Shown here: in pieces, positions 24,584 to 36,415 of the stretch | Numbering within the stretch: position 1 is the stretch's first letter | Layout of the letters: every line of letters starts with the position of its first letter | Assembly: GCF_003473485.1 (NCBI RefSeq) | Contig: NC_053046.1 | Coordinates: 30,457,332-30,521,331 of the forward strand | Reading direction: 5' to 3' | From: Medicago truncatula | Taxonomy: Eukaryota > Streptophyta > Magnoliopsida > Fabales > Fabaceae | DNA: 64,000 nt | Translations under genes and position numbers: made by a program | The notes under the pieces: generated by a model | Told to the model about the DNA's origin: nothing | Seen by the model: the letters and a program-made list of their open reading frames with translations, nothing else | The model's database searches: none

Positions 24584-24809
24584 ATTTTTAAGAATTGGGT
24601 ACCATTGAATCTGCATAATAAAACAAAAGGGAATCATGTTAAAGACATGGTTGAGACATAGTTGAAGATAATTGAAACCAACATAAAATAAAAATTAAAA
24701 CTTTGAACAAACAATGAAATTAAACACTGAAAAGAAAGAAACCCAAAATTTCATTGGTTTGGATAGAATCATTGAACACTAAAAAATTTCTGGGAAATAA
24801 CAATCATTG

Positions 24810-24812
<3 letters not shown>

Positions 24813-24848
<36 letters not shown>
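24813..24848. repeat. (GA)n microsatellite in the mTERF 5' UTR intron
   Basis: A near-perfect GA run, CT on the sense strand of the mTERF gene. It sits within about 6 bp of the predicted first-intron donor (complement of ACTTACATAG at 24848-24857). Confidence 0.85.
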
Positions 24849-24989
24849 CTTACATAGAAAGGGAAGTGAGAAGGGTGTGTTGTTGAATTGAAGTTGGGTC
24901 CTTTGGTTCTTCGATAAACAATGGATAACACAAACTGGGAGAGGGTTTTTCTGCACTGTTTAGTGTTTATGTTGGGAAAGATTCGATTT

Positions 24990-25835
24990 CGTTTGAGAAT
25001 GAATAATAATGTTTTTTTAATAAAAAATAAATTGTTTTCTCATTTTTAAAGAACATGATATTTATAGATTTAGTCTTTAATAAAAATATATATTCTTCTT
25101 TAGTTCTTAATAGAAATTAAAACAACATTTTGCTCAAAAAAATAAAAAAAAACATATAAATGTGAGCATAGTATATATAATAGCCAGGATTTGAATTTTG
25201 AATTTCCACTTATTCATCTTGCAGATGAAATTTTATCAGTATATCACTTGACAAAAAAATAAATATTAAGACAACATACGTTTATAGTCAATATTAGATA
25301 TTGAGGCTACGGATATAAAAAAAAATTAAATACTCCCTTTGTCTTTCTTTATAGGAATAGTTTACAAAAATTGCATGTATTTAGAAAAATATTTGATGTA
25401 ATATATTTTTCATAAATGAATGTTAATTAGTATTAGCAAACTATATTTTATCTATAGAGATATTTAACGTTAACTTTTCATATTTCAATGTATATTAATA
25501 ATATTAATGAAGGGTGTGTTTAGAAGTATAAAAAGTAATAAACACATCTAAAAATTTGTAGATAATCTTATATTTAAAGACAACACTTTTTTTTTATAAA
25601 GTAATCTTCTAAAAATGTTTAGAGGGAGTAGAAAACATGTACTTTTTAAGAAACAAATATTGATTTGACTTGTGTAAAGAAAACGAAGTGAAGAGTAGTA
25701 AAAGTTGATAAGAGTAATAAAATATTCTATGATATTATATAAAGATCGGTACACTGAGAGTTAGTTATCGTGGGTTCGATCCTCGACGCCTGAAGTCTCT
25801 AACTTTATATAGAGATTGATGGGATTATGTGGTTG
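24990..25835. other. Intergenic AT-rich stretch
   Basis: No gene. Near 25742-25795 GTTATCGTGGGTTCGATCCTCGACGCC contains a tRNA box-B-like core and could be a SINE relic. 25335-25650 is AT-rich with a Stowaway-like phrase (CTCCCTTTGTCTTTCTTTATAGG) and no second end that I could confirm. Confidence 0.35.
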
Positions 25836-25839
25836 AGCC

Positions 25840-25847
25840 TATATATA
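25840..25847 (+). promoter_or_regulatory. Original TATA box of the LTR-interrupted gene
   Basis: TATATATA lies 93 bp upstream of the ancestral start codon at 25933, after a C/T-rich leader. It is now separated from the rest of the gene by the 1.2-kb solo LTR. Confidence 0.55.
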
Positions 25848-25932
25848 CTCCAACCTTCCCTCTTTTTTCATAACTCTTTGCCACTCACACTTACTTTACA
25901 ACCAAAAACAAAAAAGAAAACAATTGAGAAGA

Positions 25933-28575
25933 ATGAGTGATCTACAGATTCAACAAGAATCCATGATGATCCCTCACAAACTGTTGGAACATTGATGTGA
26001 TGTTGGATGAAAAATTGGAAGATTAAACACCAAGTAATTATACTTTGATTTAATGTTGTGTGAATTGAAAAAATAGAGTGTGAGGGTCCTACATAAAATA
26101 GAACACACACATTAGTAGTGTTTAAATTGTGGTATTTAATTTTAAATACTTGATAATGATAAAAACAATAGTAATTATTATTTTATTCGAGAATATCACT
26201 TTCCATAAATTTAGCTTATGGTGGTTGAGATAAGAATAATACTTTAATTATTATTATATTTCATTCATTCAAATCCAATATTTTGTTTCCTCCACTTTTG
26301 TGGATTTGTTTCTTTTGATTCTATCCACAAGTGTTGTTGAACTGATCAATGGATAAACTCCATTTTAATCTTATCCATTAGAGTAACTGTTGCCGCAATT
26401 TTTGCTAAAACAGTTACAGAATCTCTATATAAATCGAGGACTCCACTTAGTTCAAAACACACCGAAATTCACAGTTGATGCTTCCTGTGTTTTTCCTCTC
26501 TTCTCCCTCCTTCGACTTGTGTTGACAAGTCCTTCTTCTTTTTCTACTCCTTTCTGTCCCTTCGGAATTAAGAGTGTTCTTAAGACCATAGTCCCTTTTC
26601 GGTTTAATGTCCCTTCGGAATTAAGAATGGTCTTAAAACATTGTCCCTTCGATAATATATGTCCCTTCAGAATAAAGAGTACTTTTAAGATCATAGTCCC
26701 TATTTGGAAGAACAATGTCCCGTCGGAATTAAGAATGATCTTAACGGTATATATCAAAAGTATTTCAATATTTTTTATTTGAGGAGAAATAGTGGTATCA
26801 CCATATTTGAGTGGTCGTAGTACCATATTGATAGTTTGGAGAACTTAAAGTTAGAATGGTGTTAACACCATATTTGAGCGGTCTCAGCACCATAACAGAG
26901 TGGTAACAATACCATATTAAAGTGGTTTCAGTATTAAAGAGTGGTCTTAGTACCATATTTGGAGGTGTAATTCTCGAACGATTTTCTACAGTGCAGTAGT
27001 TAATCGAACAGTTGTAGTTGGGCTTGTTTTATCCTGGAGGCGGCGTGGTTGATAGTCTGCCTTGCACAATTTTGGGCAGTGCCACGAAACGTCTTAAAGA
27101 GAGCGACCTGGTCGTGACTCAACCTAGTAACAACTTCGGTAGATAATAGAATTTGGAAATTCAAATACAACAGTTTGGAAATCCAAAAACAACACAAACA
27201 GAAACAAAGCATGATTATTCCAACATCATCAATGCTTCATCATCATCACACTCACAACAACTCTGTCAAACGTCGTTCACCATCATCATCTTCTGCTCAC
27301 CAACTATCATCCAATAAGCATTCTTTCAACGCAAGCAATCTCACCCGTAATGGCTTCTCCACCATTACACTTCCTTTCAGTCTCCGTGGGAATGCTCTTA
27401 GCTGCTGTGTCTCTGATCCATGCACCTTGCCGGATCAATCCATGCCGGTAAAAGGGCTGTCAACTGCTTTGCAGCCTCTGCCTCCGATCAGTAGATGTAT
27501 ATCTGAAGTTATTGATCCTTCTAAGGTTAAAGAAGCAGTTGCTCTTTATTTGAACTCTTCTGAAAGAACCACCCCTGAATCTGATTCAATGGTATGTGTT
27601 GAAAATTGTGTTTCTTGCTAAAAAAGTAATCTATTTTTTTTTTAATTTGGAATCTTGGTTTTTCATTGATATTTGTAGAGGCTTAAAAGGATGAAGGATC
27701 GGTTAAAAGAAATGATGAAAGTGTGGGATGAAGTCATGGAAGACGAGGAAGAAAATGAAAAAGAACAAGAACAAGATGAAGAGCACTCTCTTGACTCTCT
27801 TGTTGCTGAAGATGAAAATGTCATATCTCAGGTATATGTCTTGAATCTTCGACTGTGATTGTCTTTTCTATTGTAATCTTCAATGTACTTTTGGTTCTTT
27901 AATTGTTAGTTGTTACTTAAAAGTTATGCTCATAAATTTATAAGTTTTTTTTCATATTTATATGTATATCTTAGTTTCACTTGCATAATTATGTAGGGTC
28001 CGGGGGTTATGGGAAGGTATTGAATTTGATCATAGTTGCACTTGTAATCATAGTTTATGTGTAACAATTTTAACAACTCAATTATGCAGGATCATGGAAA
28101 GTAGCAGTGTTGTCAAGCACTATAGCCGTTATTTGACAACAATCTGTACTAAATCGCGTATCATAGACTAATAGTGTTTGGTTCTACTCACACCTGCATA
28201 ACTGTGTAGATAGATGGTTATATCAGAATATCTGCATAAATAATGTAAAAAGACTACTTGATCAACTGTGTGTTGTGCTTCCCTTCAGTGCATTTTTCCA
28301 TTGGTTTTTCATTTACTGAATCTAGGTAAGGTAAGACTAAATACTCAACTTTCTAGAATTCATTGCGTTTTCTATAAACATGAGTTCAGTGCATTGTTGT
28401 TTCATACTGAATGAATTCATTTATGATTTTGTAGGATGAATTGGGAAATGATTATGAAGAAGCTGTCAGTGTAGAATGGATTGATAAGTGTTTAAGCCTT
28501 ACTTTCAGGTGCCCATGTGGCAAGGGATATGAGATTCTAATATGTGCAAACAATTGTTACTACAAGTTGGTCTAG
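25933..28575 (+). CDS. Conserved plant protein of unknown function, first exon split by a solo LTR
   Basis: Downstream exons are 27200-27591, 27679-27831 and 28435-28575. The ancestral 5' end of exon 1 is 25933-25981, starting MSDLQIQQESMMIPHK. If the LTR and one CAAAC copy are removed, codon 17 is restored and the frame runs straight on (QKQSMIIPTSS...), giving 244 aa. As it stands, the first usable ATG on the 3' side is at 27211, giving 224 aa and losing 20 residues. Visible parts are a Ser/His-rich N-terminus, a basic helix with a long acidic stretch (exon 2, EVMEDEEENEKEQEQDEE), and a conserved C-terminus with four or five cysteines (DKCLSLTFRCPCGKGYEIL, then ICANNCYYKLV). I recognise this as a plant-specific protein type but not by function. 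Transcription may now come from the LTR. Confidence 0.8.
25982..27194 (+). mobile_element. Solo LTR (Copia-like) inserted in a coding exon
   Basis: It starts TGTTGG and ends CAACA (inverted TGTTG/CAACA), and is flanked by CAAAC at 25977-25981 and 27195-27199. The 1213 bp contain no coding domain. A TATA box (TATATAAA, 26426-26433) is followed by leader-like sequence, as expected for an LTR promoter. Internal degenerate repeats carry GTCCCTTCGGAATTAAGA (26570-26740) and then ACCATATT...GTGGT motifs (26790-26965). No second LTR or internal domain is present, so it is a solo LTR left by recombination. Confidence 0.85.
26426..26433 (+). promoter_or_regulatory. TATA box inside the solo LTR
   Basis: TATATAAA in the middle of the LTR, in the same orientation as the host gene. 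It lies about 780 bp upstream of the first remaining ATG of that gene (27211), so it could supply the present-day promoter. Confidence 0.45.
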
Positions 28576-28921
28576 AAGAATCATTATGTTTAATTGATTC
28601 TTTGGGGATGGATCAATTTTGTTTATATTCTGATTTAGTTTGGAAAAGTCTTGTCTGTTTTCAGTTGTAGCAGCATTTAGTCACTAGAAGAACCAATTTA
28701 TATTTGTACATCCCTTACATTTGTTTTGTAAATAACTTGATATGTACTATCTCAACATTCTTTGAACTTAATGAATGAAAGTATTTTTATAACATCTATT
28801 ATCAGTTTAATAATCTGTCTGAAATAGTGTTATTAATAATGAATTGTTTCATTGCCTTAAGGTATTAGTGCCTTAAGACACTTGACAGCATAGTTGGATT
28901 AATTTGACAACTATATATAGG

Positions 28922-28926
28922 TTTTT

Positions 28927-28959
<33 letters not shown>

Positions 28960-30156
28960 TCAAAGTATGGGGTGCAGAAGGTGAACCAACTGCAACACCC
29001 TATATATATAAAAATAAAAAGGAAACAAGAACACAAGAGAAGGGGGGCTAGACCAAAAAATTCTCAAACGATACAAGATAAAACAAACGCAAGACAAAAG
29101 ACAAACCTAGAAAAAAACAATACAAAAAAAGCAAAACAAACAAAAAGGAAAAGAAAAAGCAAAAGAAACGAGAAGAACCCAAAGAAAGACCAAGAATCAA
29201 TCCAGTAACCTGCCTTTAGATCGAGTATTATGAACCTGAAAACCCTTCTGCTTCTTCTTTTTCGTGGCCTTAGACACCACTTCAGTGAAGGGCTCTTCTG
29301 TGGCAGCAGAACGATTCTTCAAATATATGATTGCCGCCTCTCTATCTTCCTCATCAGTGTAAACCCGAGGCACTGTATTTCTAGAATCATTTCCTTTCGA
29401 AAGATGTTGTTGCAAGATCTCTAAGTCATGAGCAACGTTTGGATTTAAAATCTCATCAGAAATAGTCATAGTAGAAGGAAGTGAATCACACCAAGATGGG
29501 GAATCTTGATTGTAGTCCAAATTAGTGAGAGTGTGACTCCATGGACCGACAATGCGCAAATCATGAAATTTGTTTAGATTGTTGATCCTCTCTTTGTTTC
29601 ACAGCCATATCAGTGGTAAGATCATCTTCTACTTGTACTGGATGCACATGAATAGTTTCTACATAAGTGCTAGAAAGTAGCACTTTCTCAAGATTAACAT
29701 CCCCCACAAACACACTAGATGTTTCCTCTCTAGACCTTATTATCTCATTAATAAGGGGATCTTCAAACGTCGCTGGTTTGCTATCCATTTTAGCAACAAA
29801 ATTCTGTTTGAATTTTTTGGTAGAGTCAACTTTGGTGGTAACCTTTTCAACAGTAACTTTATTGATAATATGCTTTTTCAATGATCAGAAGAATGGCCAA
29901 TAGAATTGCAAGTGAAACAAAAGTATGGCGATTGTTCATACTCAATCTCAATGTCAAAAGAAAACTTTTCTCTTTCAACCAACAAAGTGTCAGGAAGAAA
30001 GCCAGCCAAATCAACTAGCACCCGCGCATAATGACCAAATGCATGGTTTCTAGTGTTCTCATCAATCGTTATAGGAGTACCAGTAGCTCCATCAATCTCA
30101 AATAAAGTTATAGGTTGCCAATACTCCTGAGGGAGATAATGAAAACGCAGGCATAC
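28922..30156 (-). mobile_element. ORF1-only LINE derivative with target duplication
   Basis: Near-identical TTGACAACTATATATAGG (28904-28921) and TTGACAACTATATATATA... (30157-30178) flank it, with a poly(T) start at 28922 (minus-strand poly(A) tail). Minus-strand frames at 29878-30315, 29561-29881 and 29197-29559 form one LINE ORF1 (gag-like) read through two breaks. The first carries the DUF4283-type tail (GHYARVLVDLAGFLPDTLLV) and CFTCNSIGHSSDH of a zinc knuckle. The last ends FQVHNTRSKG. No endonuclease or reverse transcriptase lies between ORF1 and the tail. The 5' part of ORF1 is missing. Confidence 0.75.
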
Positions 30157-30178
30157 TTGACAACTATATATATATAGG

Positions 30179-31575
30179 TGGTGGCTATGGTTTCTAAGTG
30201 TTTGTGCCAAAGAGTTGTATGTCATGTGCAGCCTAAGGTATTCATTATTATATTTTCCTGTGTGGATTTCAGTATTGAGATGCAACTTGCAATTGCTTTT
30301 GTGGATAAACTCCAACTTAAGAAGTTAGTGAGTAGAACATTCCTTACTATATTAGAACATTATTAGTATCAGTTTTTCATAATAGGAATACATTAGTCCC
30401 AATAATATAAAATGTCAACATAATTATCATTTTTTATAAATAATAATAATCAAAATCTCCAAAAAAAAACAAATTCATCAAACTCAAACAAACCCAAATC
30501 TTCATCATACAAACCTGGAAATCAGATTTCATTGAAAAAATCTCAAAAAAATGTTAAAATATTGTCATTTTATAACATAAAAGAATAAATTGGGACAAAA
30601 AAAGATGAAGGACGAAAGTGTTACGTGAAATTAAGTTAAGAGATAAATTGTGTAATTTTGCCTTTAAAAAATATTTTTTTCTCCAAAAAACTTAAAAATT
30701 TAATTTCTATTTTTAAATCTTTTAATAAGTGTCCTTAAGTATAAGTACTCATTCAAGCATAGTTAGAGAGATTGCTTCATAACCCAAAATCATCTCTTCA
30801 ATGGAAAAAATGAAAAAGAGAAAACTATGATCGACTTGGTAATGAAAAAGAGAGAAGCATAGTCAGAGTTTGAGAACCTAAAAATACCTCTCAAAATGAG
30901 ACTCAAATATGTTCCCTATCTATATTCAACATCATTTCATGTTCATATCTTAGTTAGGAACTTTTTCAATTTAGATTATTTATCATTGTATTATTTAAAT
31001 TATTAACACTTCTTCTAATCTTAAATATAAGCAAAAGAAAAAATCAAATAAAATGATGTATTTGATTAAAAAGTTGAACCAAAACATCTATTTTGTTTGA
31101 TTTTTTATATTTGAAACTGGAGTAGTATTTCACGATTGATGTCCTTAATTGGATAGGACCAGTAATGTACATATTAATGCTAAAATTGTAAATATATGTA
31201 TATATCTTGCATTATTAGTGGTATAATTGTTTTGATTAAAGTATTGCACAAATCAGATTAAGATGTTAACCATAGGTATTCCTCTAAAAAAATGTTAACC
31301 ACAATTATTGCACGTCTTTATCACAATTTTACCATAATAAACAATAAAGGTCTACTATGTTTCTAAATCACATCCTATTTGTCGAAATGAATTTTGAGCA
31401 TTTTGGATAGCAAGCCAATTAATCCATGTGAACTTAACAAGCCATTACCAAGACAGAATTCTAGAGAAGTACATATTTTTAGATATCACAAAGCAATTCA
31501 CACACACCTATATTTCATATAGTTTGAGTGTGTCAGAGAATTTATCCAAGTCATCGAAGGTTTATTTTTTTTTTT
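30179..31575. other. AT-rich intergenic stretch
   Basis: No gene or clear element was identified between the LINE derivative and the foldback MITE. Confidence 0.4.
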
Positions 31576-31938
31576 GCTAAAATATGGTTTTAGTCCCTGC
31601 AAATATGCCTCGTTTTGGTTTTAGTCCCTGGTAAAAAAAAAATTTGTTTTTGGTCCTTGCAAAATTTTTTGTTTTTGAAAATAGTCCCTGACCCCACTTT
31701 TGTGATTATTTGCATACGTGGCACATTATAACTGAACCAATTTTGTAGTTTTTCGTCCCTGCAAAATATTTTGTTTTTAAAAAAGGTCCCTGCAAAATTT
31801 TTTGTTTTTGAAAATAGTCCCTCCAGGGACTATTTTCAAAAACAAAAAATTTTGCAGGGACCAAAAACAAATTCTTTTTTACCAGGGACTAAAACCAAAA
31901 CGAGGCATATTTGCAGGGACTAAAACCATATTTTAGCC
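31576..31938. mobile_element. Foldback Mutator-type MITE, second copy
   Basis: Same family as the element in the NCR intron: ends GCTAAAATATGGTTTTAGTC and its complement, with repeated AGTCCCTG / CAGGGACT units. The arms meet at about 31820 (TCCCTCCAGGGA) and form an almost perfect hairpin. T-rich flanks (TTATTTTTT on both sides) are compatible with a 9-bp duplication but are too simple to be certain. Confidence 0.85.
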
Positions 31939-32861
31939 TTATTTTTTTTAGGTACTAGGTCACAAAGTTGAAGAACAAATTTTCAACCAAGTAATTATAG
32001 GGTAGTTGACCTATATATCACACAATTTTTAATTGAAGACAATAAATTCTTATCATTTTTCATTAAAAAAAAATTCGAGGTAGCTGCTTGTATCAATATC
32101 TGGTTAAGGACTAGGCATGAACTAGTGATGGAAATTATAGAATGATAATGGGGCTTTTTTTTTTTTTTTTTTTTTTTACCAGTGTAGCACTATTAAAATA
32201 CCATTGTTTTTAAATTATATGCATCACTACCATCTTTTCTTTTTGACTTTGACAACCATTCCATTAAATTAATGACACGTATTTGAAAAGTGGGAGAGAA
32301 TGTTTTGGTTTTGTCTTTTATGTAGAGTTCTATTTCTTTTTGTTTTCATATTATTTCTTTATTCTTTCTTCTATTTCATTTTCTTTTTATCGTTGAAAGT
32401 TTTTATATTTTTGTTAATTGTTTTGTTATATTAAAAATTATTAAAGTTCTTATTTTATTTAATCATTAATTGAAGTTTTTTAATGATTAATTTAAGTTTT
32501 ATAACTAATTAAAAATAAAAATAAATTATATTTTTTGAGAAGTATTAATTAGAATTTAATAAAACAACTTAGTTGACACTTAGGAGTGTGCTCCTCCTCG
32601 AGGTTTCAGGTTCGATTATCTCTGGTGTCAATTTAGGTGGGCTAATTTAGCTTCTTAAAAAAAAGAATTTAATAAAACAATGTTTCTTTTTATTAATTTC
32701 TTTCATGTTCAAAAATATAAATAAAGCTCCTATTTTAAAAAATTTAATTCTAATTAAATGATTAATTAATTAAACTAAATATTAACTAAATCATTAAGCT
32801 CCAAATTTAATTAACAATTAATGATATTTCAATTAAGCTCAACTAATCAAATTCAGATCAA

Positions 32862-33150
32862 CTAATCAAATTTAGATCACGGATTATGCTGACATAAGCG
32901 CTTACGTTAACATTATCTTATCGAAATCTCACTCAGCCAATCAAATTCAGATCACGGATTACGTGCACGTCAGCGCTTACGTAACATTATCTTATCAAAA
33001 TCTCATTCAACCAATCAAATTCAGATTACGTATTACGCTGACGTAAGCGCTTAGGTCAACACCATCTTATCTAAATCTCAGTTAGCCAATCAGATCGCGT
33101 TTACAGATTACGCTGACGTCATCATTATCTTATTCAAATCCAATATAAAT
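32862..33150 (+). promoter_or_regulatory. Tandem promoter modules with CCAAT and TGACGT motifs, then TATA
   Basis: Four repeat units of 74-75 bp begin at about 32862, 32937, 33011 and 33086. Each starts with a CCAAT-like box (CCAATCAAATTCAGAT in units 2 and 3) and contains a TGACGT/ACGTCA-type core (GCTGACGTAAGCGCTTA in unit 3, GCTGACGTCA in unit 4). A TATA box, TATAAAT at 33144-33150, follows, and the transposase start codon is at 33240. TGACG repeats are known binding sites for bZIP TGA factors (as-1-like elements). Confidence 0.75.
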
Positions 33151-33239
33151 ATATATTGTCCTCCTTAGTTCATTACTCAACAAAACTCATCACTCATCCT
33201 CTACACTCAAAACTATCTTAAGAAATTTTAGTCATAGTC

Positions 33240-34912
33240 ATGCCTCCAATAGAGTTTTTTGTCCAAGTATATTACAGTGGACATGTTGAAAGAACAGACA
33301 CAGAAGGTGTTGTATTCTCATGCAATAATTCATCCTTGCTTAAAGTGAAGAAAAACATCAAATTGGAAGCACTTATCCAATGTATCCAAACAAAGATTCA
33401 ACCAGACAACTCCAAGAGGGTGGTCGATCTTATTTATCGATACCCTACAACTCTTTCACAAGACTTGTTTGGTATGAGTCGTGGAATCTTGCAGGAGATG
33501 ACGACGTTTAGATGATGTTTGAGATGTTCTTAACATGTAAACATCTTGGTATTTCAACAATGCAGGTTTATGCAGGTTTGGTGGATACCCCTTGTGATGA
33601 AACCCGCGTAGAACCACCATATATTGAACCAACACCCTCTTCATACCCTCATTCCATGCCAAGTTCGTATCCTTTTATCGAAACACAAACCAGCCATCAC
33701 TTCATGCCCTCTTCATCAGCACATCGGCCATCCGAACCTACTCACAACATTGACCTCAACTCACCATTCCATCTACACACCCCAAATGATGTTGTTCGTG
33801 CCAATGTTGTTGCTAATGTCCATAATGAAGAAGTTGGTGATTTTAGTGAGAAAGAAGATGACATTCTTGCCCAACATGCCATCAACGACGATGAGGACAA
33901 AGACATGTGTTTTTTTGACCCTCCCATACACTTTCGTAATGTGAACTCCAACGATACCTAATATGTTGAAGATGAGTTTGTACACTCTATGTCCCGAAAC
34001 CAATCTTATGTTGTTCCACACCCTGACAACTTACAAGAGGGGATGTAATTTCCTACGAAAGAAACGGCAATGCGGTGCATAAAGGAATATCATATGAGTC
34101 AAGCCCCAGACTTGCGATTATGGGTCACACCCCAACCCGACTTGGGTTTGATTTCAGATAGACACGAGTCAATCAAAAGTGTTGTTAGGCGTCTAGACAG
34201 TAATTGGCACCATGTCTTCTGCATTCGACACATAACTCAACTTTTTGAGGACTTTCAAGAACACAGAGATGAAGAAAAAAGTAAGAAATATGGGTTAGTA
34301 TTTTTTTTTATATACAATAATGCATATATATTTTACCTTTTTAAGTCCTAAACAACATTAATTTTTTACCTTCAGGATACTCAATGACTCAACCAAGCAT
34401 CACACACTACAGGAACCAAATCAGGGATTGGTCTGATGATGTTGTGAAGTGGGTCGACGATAATCCAAAGAAACAATGGCTACAAGCACATGATCAAGGG
34501 AGACGTTGGGGGCACATAACAACTAACATTTCCGAGTGCTTTAACAATGTACTAAAAGGGGGTCCGCAATCTTCCAATCACACCAATTGTCCAGGCAACC
34601 TATTATCGATCTACTGAACTCTTCGTAAATAGAGGGAGTAAGGCCCAAGCAATGATGAGATCTGGTAAAGTTTACTCAGATGTAGTCATGGATAATCTTG
34701 CCAAACAACGAGCGATATCAAATACTCATCAAGTATACATTCACAATCGGGGACATAGTCTTTTCAGTGTTCAGGAGCTGATTCGTCCACCAAGCGGCCG
34801 CCCAACAGGAACATTCACGGTAGACCTTGACAAAGAATGGTGTGATTGTGGTGAATTTCAGGCATTACATTACCCTTGTTCACATGTCATAGCTGCTTGT
34901 TCAAAATGGTAA
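33240..34912 (+). pseudogene. Broken MuDR-type transposase gene
   Basis: Exon-like blocks: 33240-33515 (N-terminal part starting MPPIEFFVQVYYSGH), 33512-33961, a block from about 34050 (TAMRCIKEYHMS, the start of the MuDR DNA-binding region), then directly PQPDLGLISDRHESIKSVV (late MULE transposase domain), 34384-34617 (NISECFNNVLKG) and 34652-34912 with a SWIM zinc finger (WCDCGEF ... YPCSHVIAAC). Between YHMSQ and LGLISDRHE most of the DDE catalytic domain is missing. A frame change and a TAG occur at about 33510. The copy is therefore an internally deleted, non-autonomous element. Confidence 0.8.
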
Positions 34913-35409
34913 TGTTTCTGAAAGAAATTGACTCGTTGTTATGGATCAATTTCATCTATTAATATACGGTGCATCGGAATGTCAAATTAATGTCATAAAA
35001 AATATAATTATAAGTCTCCATTTTTATTTTATATTTTTCTTTAATATCATTAATTAAATAACTAATAGTATAATTAAATTAAAACTCAATTATTTTATTA
35101 ATAATTTATTTTATTATTTTTTTAATATCATTATTCTATTAAATTTGAATTTAATTCTAGTTTATTACTATTCGTTCAAAAAAATAAAAATAGTAGTGCA
35201 TATAAATATAAAAGGTGTACCGCATGATTGAAGAAAGAAAGAATAAATGATGCTAGTGATGTGCCAAGTGTCCGAATTCTAGTGGCAATAGGGTCAAATC
35301 AAACAAAAGAGTGCTAATAGTGTACATAATTCAAAAAGGATGGTATATTGGTAGATAATTATTTTAATAGTGGTACAGTAAAAAAAAAAAAAAAGAAACC
35401 TGATAATGG

Positions 35410-35839
35410 TGGCATATATATCGTTCTTATTTTGATTTAAATGTACTTTTTGTCTTCTTGTGGGTGAGCCACAATTTTAGTCCCTCTATTTCAATTGCAC
35501 AATTTTGGTCCATCATTTTTGAAATTTTGAACAACTCATAATTTTGACCATCCAATTTGATGACATAACAATATATTAAGTAAAAGATTTGGTGAAAATA
35601 CAATTATACTCAAATGAAAATTCAGGAATAGTGAAATACTTCTAACCACTTCGGTTAAGGGTGTATTGTATTTTTTTTTACTAAAGACCCATTTCAGTTC
35701 ATATTTATTCCCTGTATCGTTCCAATTTTATCGGATGTTCTCGAAGGGACATCGATTCATATTTATTGTTTTTTACTTTTAAAGGTGTATTGTATTTCAC
35801 TAGCTTTTTGCGATTTTGAATTGTCAAGAAGCTAATGTG
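35410..35839. other. Spacer with decayed repeat sequence
   Basis: No gene. 35465-35560 (TTTTAGTCCCTCTATTTC, then CACAATTTTGGTCCATC) resembles one end of a common foldback transposon family, but no matching end was found. Confidence 0.35.
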
Positions 35840-36415
35840 AGTGAAATGTGGTCCATGGTTGAAGGGGTGGGAGTGTCGGTGTTTACTTGGCATAGACATT
35901 TGTTTGAGTGGGAAAATGATACTCTAGGTGATTGTTGCTCTTACTGGAGAGTTGCATATTGACAAATGAGGAGGATTGTTGGAAGTGGACACCGGAAGAA
36001 AGGGAATTTTTCTGTAAAATTCGTTTATAAGGTGGTGTGGTCTTTGGTGGAAGTTGGTGATAGTTGGGGGAGTATGGAGAAGAGTGTGTTTCGTTACCTT
36101 TGAAAAAGTCTGACTCCTTTTGGCTTTCTCTTGGCAACTTCTATTGGATAGGATTCCGACAAAGCAAAATCTAGCTTTGAGAAATGTCTTTTCTTCGGAC
36201 GCCTCCATTTCTTGTGTTTTTTGTAACAATCATGTCCCGAAGGCCGAAGACGACACTACATGTGTTTCTACATTGTAAGGTGGTGATTTTAGTGTGGGAT
36301 AAGATAATGAGGTGGCTTGTCTTCAATTTTATTCCTCCCCATGATTTGTTTGCTCATTTGGAATGTGGGAGTGATGCAGCGAGTACTAAAAAGCTTCGCA
36401 AATGTTTTTGATTTT
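35840..36415 (+). pseudogene. LINE reverse-transcriptase 3' remnant (zf-RVT)
   Basis: Shifting plus-strand frames read WKWTPEERGNFSVKFVYKVV, then RIPTKQNLALRNVFSSDASI followed by SCVFCNNHVP, and MCFYI/HVFLHCKVVILVWDKI. These are the conserved order of the zinc-binding domain after plant LINE reverse transcriptases. At least two frameshifts and stops are present. No poly(A) tail or target duplication was identified. Confidence 0.7.

Larger units (their letters stand above)
32152..35400 (+). mobile_element. Mutator-like element (MULE) with 9-bp target duplication
   Basis: TGATAATGG occurs at 32143-32151 and 35401-35409. The 3249-bp element has imperfect terminal inverted repeats: left GG-C-T-run then ACCAGTGTAGCACTATTAAAA; right complement GG-TTTC-T-run then ACTGTACCACTATTAAAA. 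It contains a repeat-built promoter (32862-33140) and a broken transposase gene (33240-34912). AT-rich sequence fills 32180-32860 and 34920-35390. Confidence 0.88.

Noticed and set aside
24584..24637. Longer mTERF start at 24637 (MIPFCFIMQ...)
   Set aside because: A splice acceptor lies between it and the body of the gene, so it is probably in a 5' UTR intron.
25742..25795. Possible tRNA gene (GGGTTCGATCCTC)
   Set aside because: Only a box-B-like core; no cloverleaf can be drawn.
26390..26826. 130- and 124-codon frames on both strands
   Set aside because: They lie inside the solo LTR, in repeat sequence, with no domain.
27175..27210. Upstream extension of the interrupted gene's open frame (MEIQKQHKQKQ...)
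   Set aside because: It begins at TTG, not ATG, and lies partly in the LTR end; the first real ATG there is 27211.
28972..29208. Lys-rich 78-codon frame
   Set aside because: Antisense of the A-poor 3' region of the LINE derivative; low complexity.
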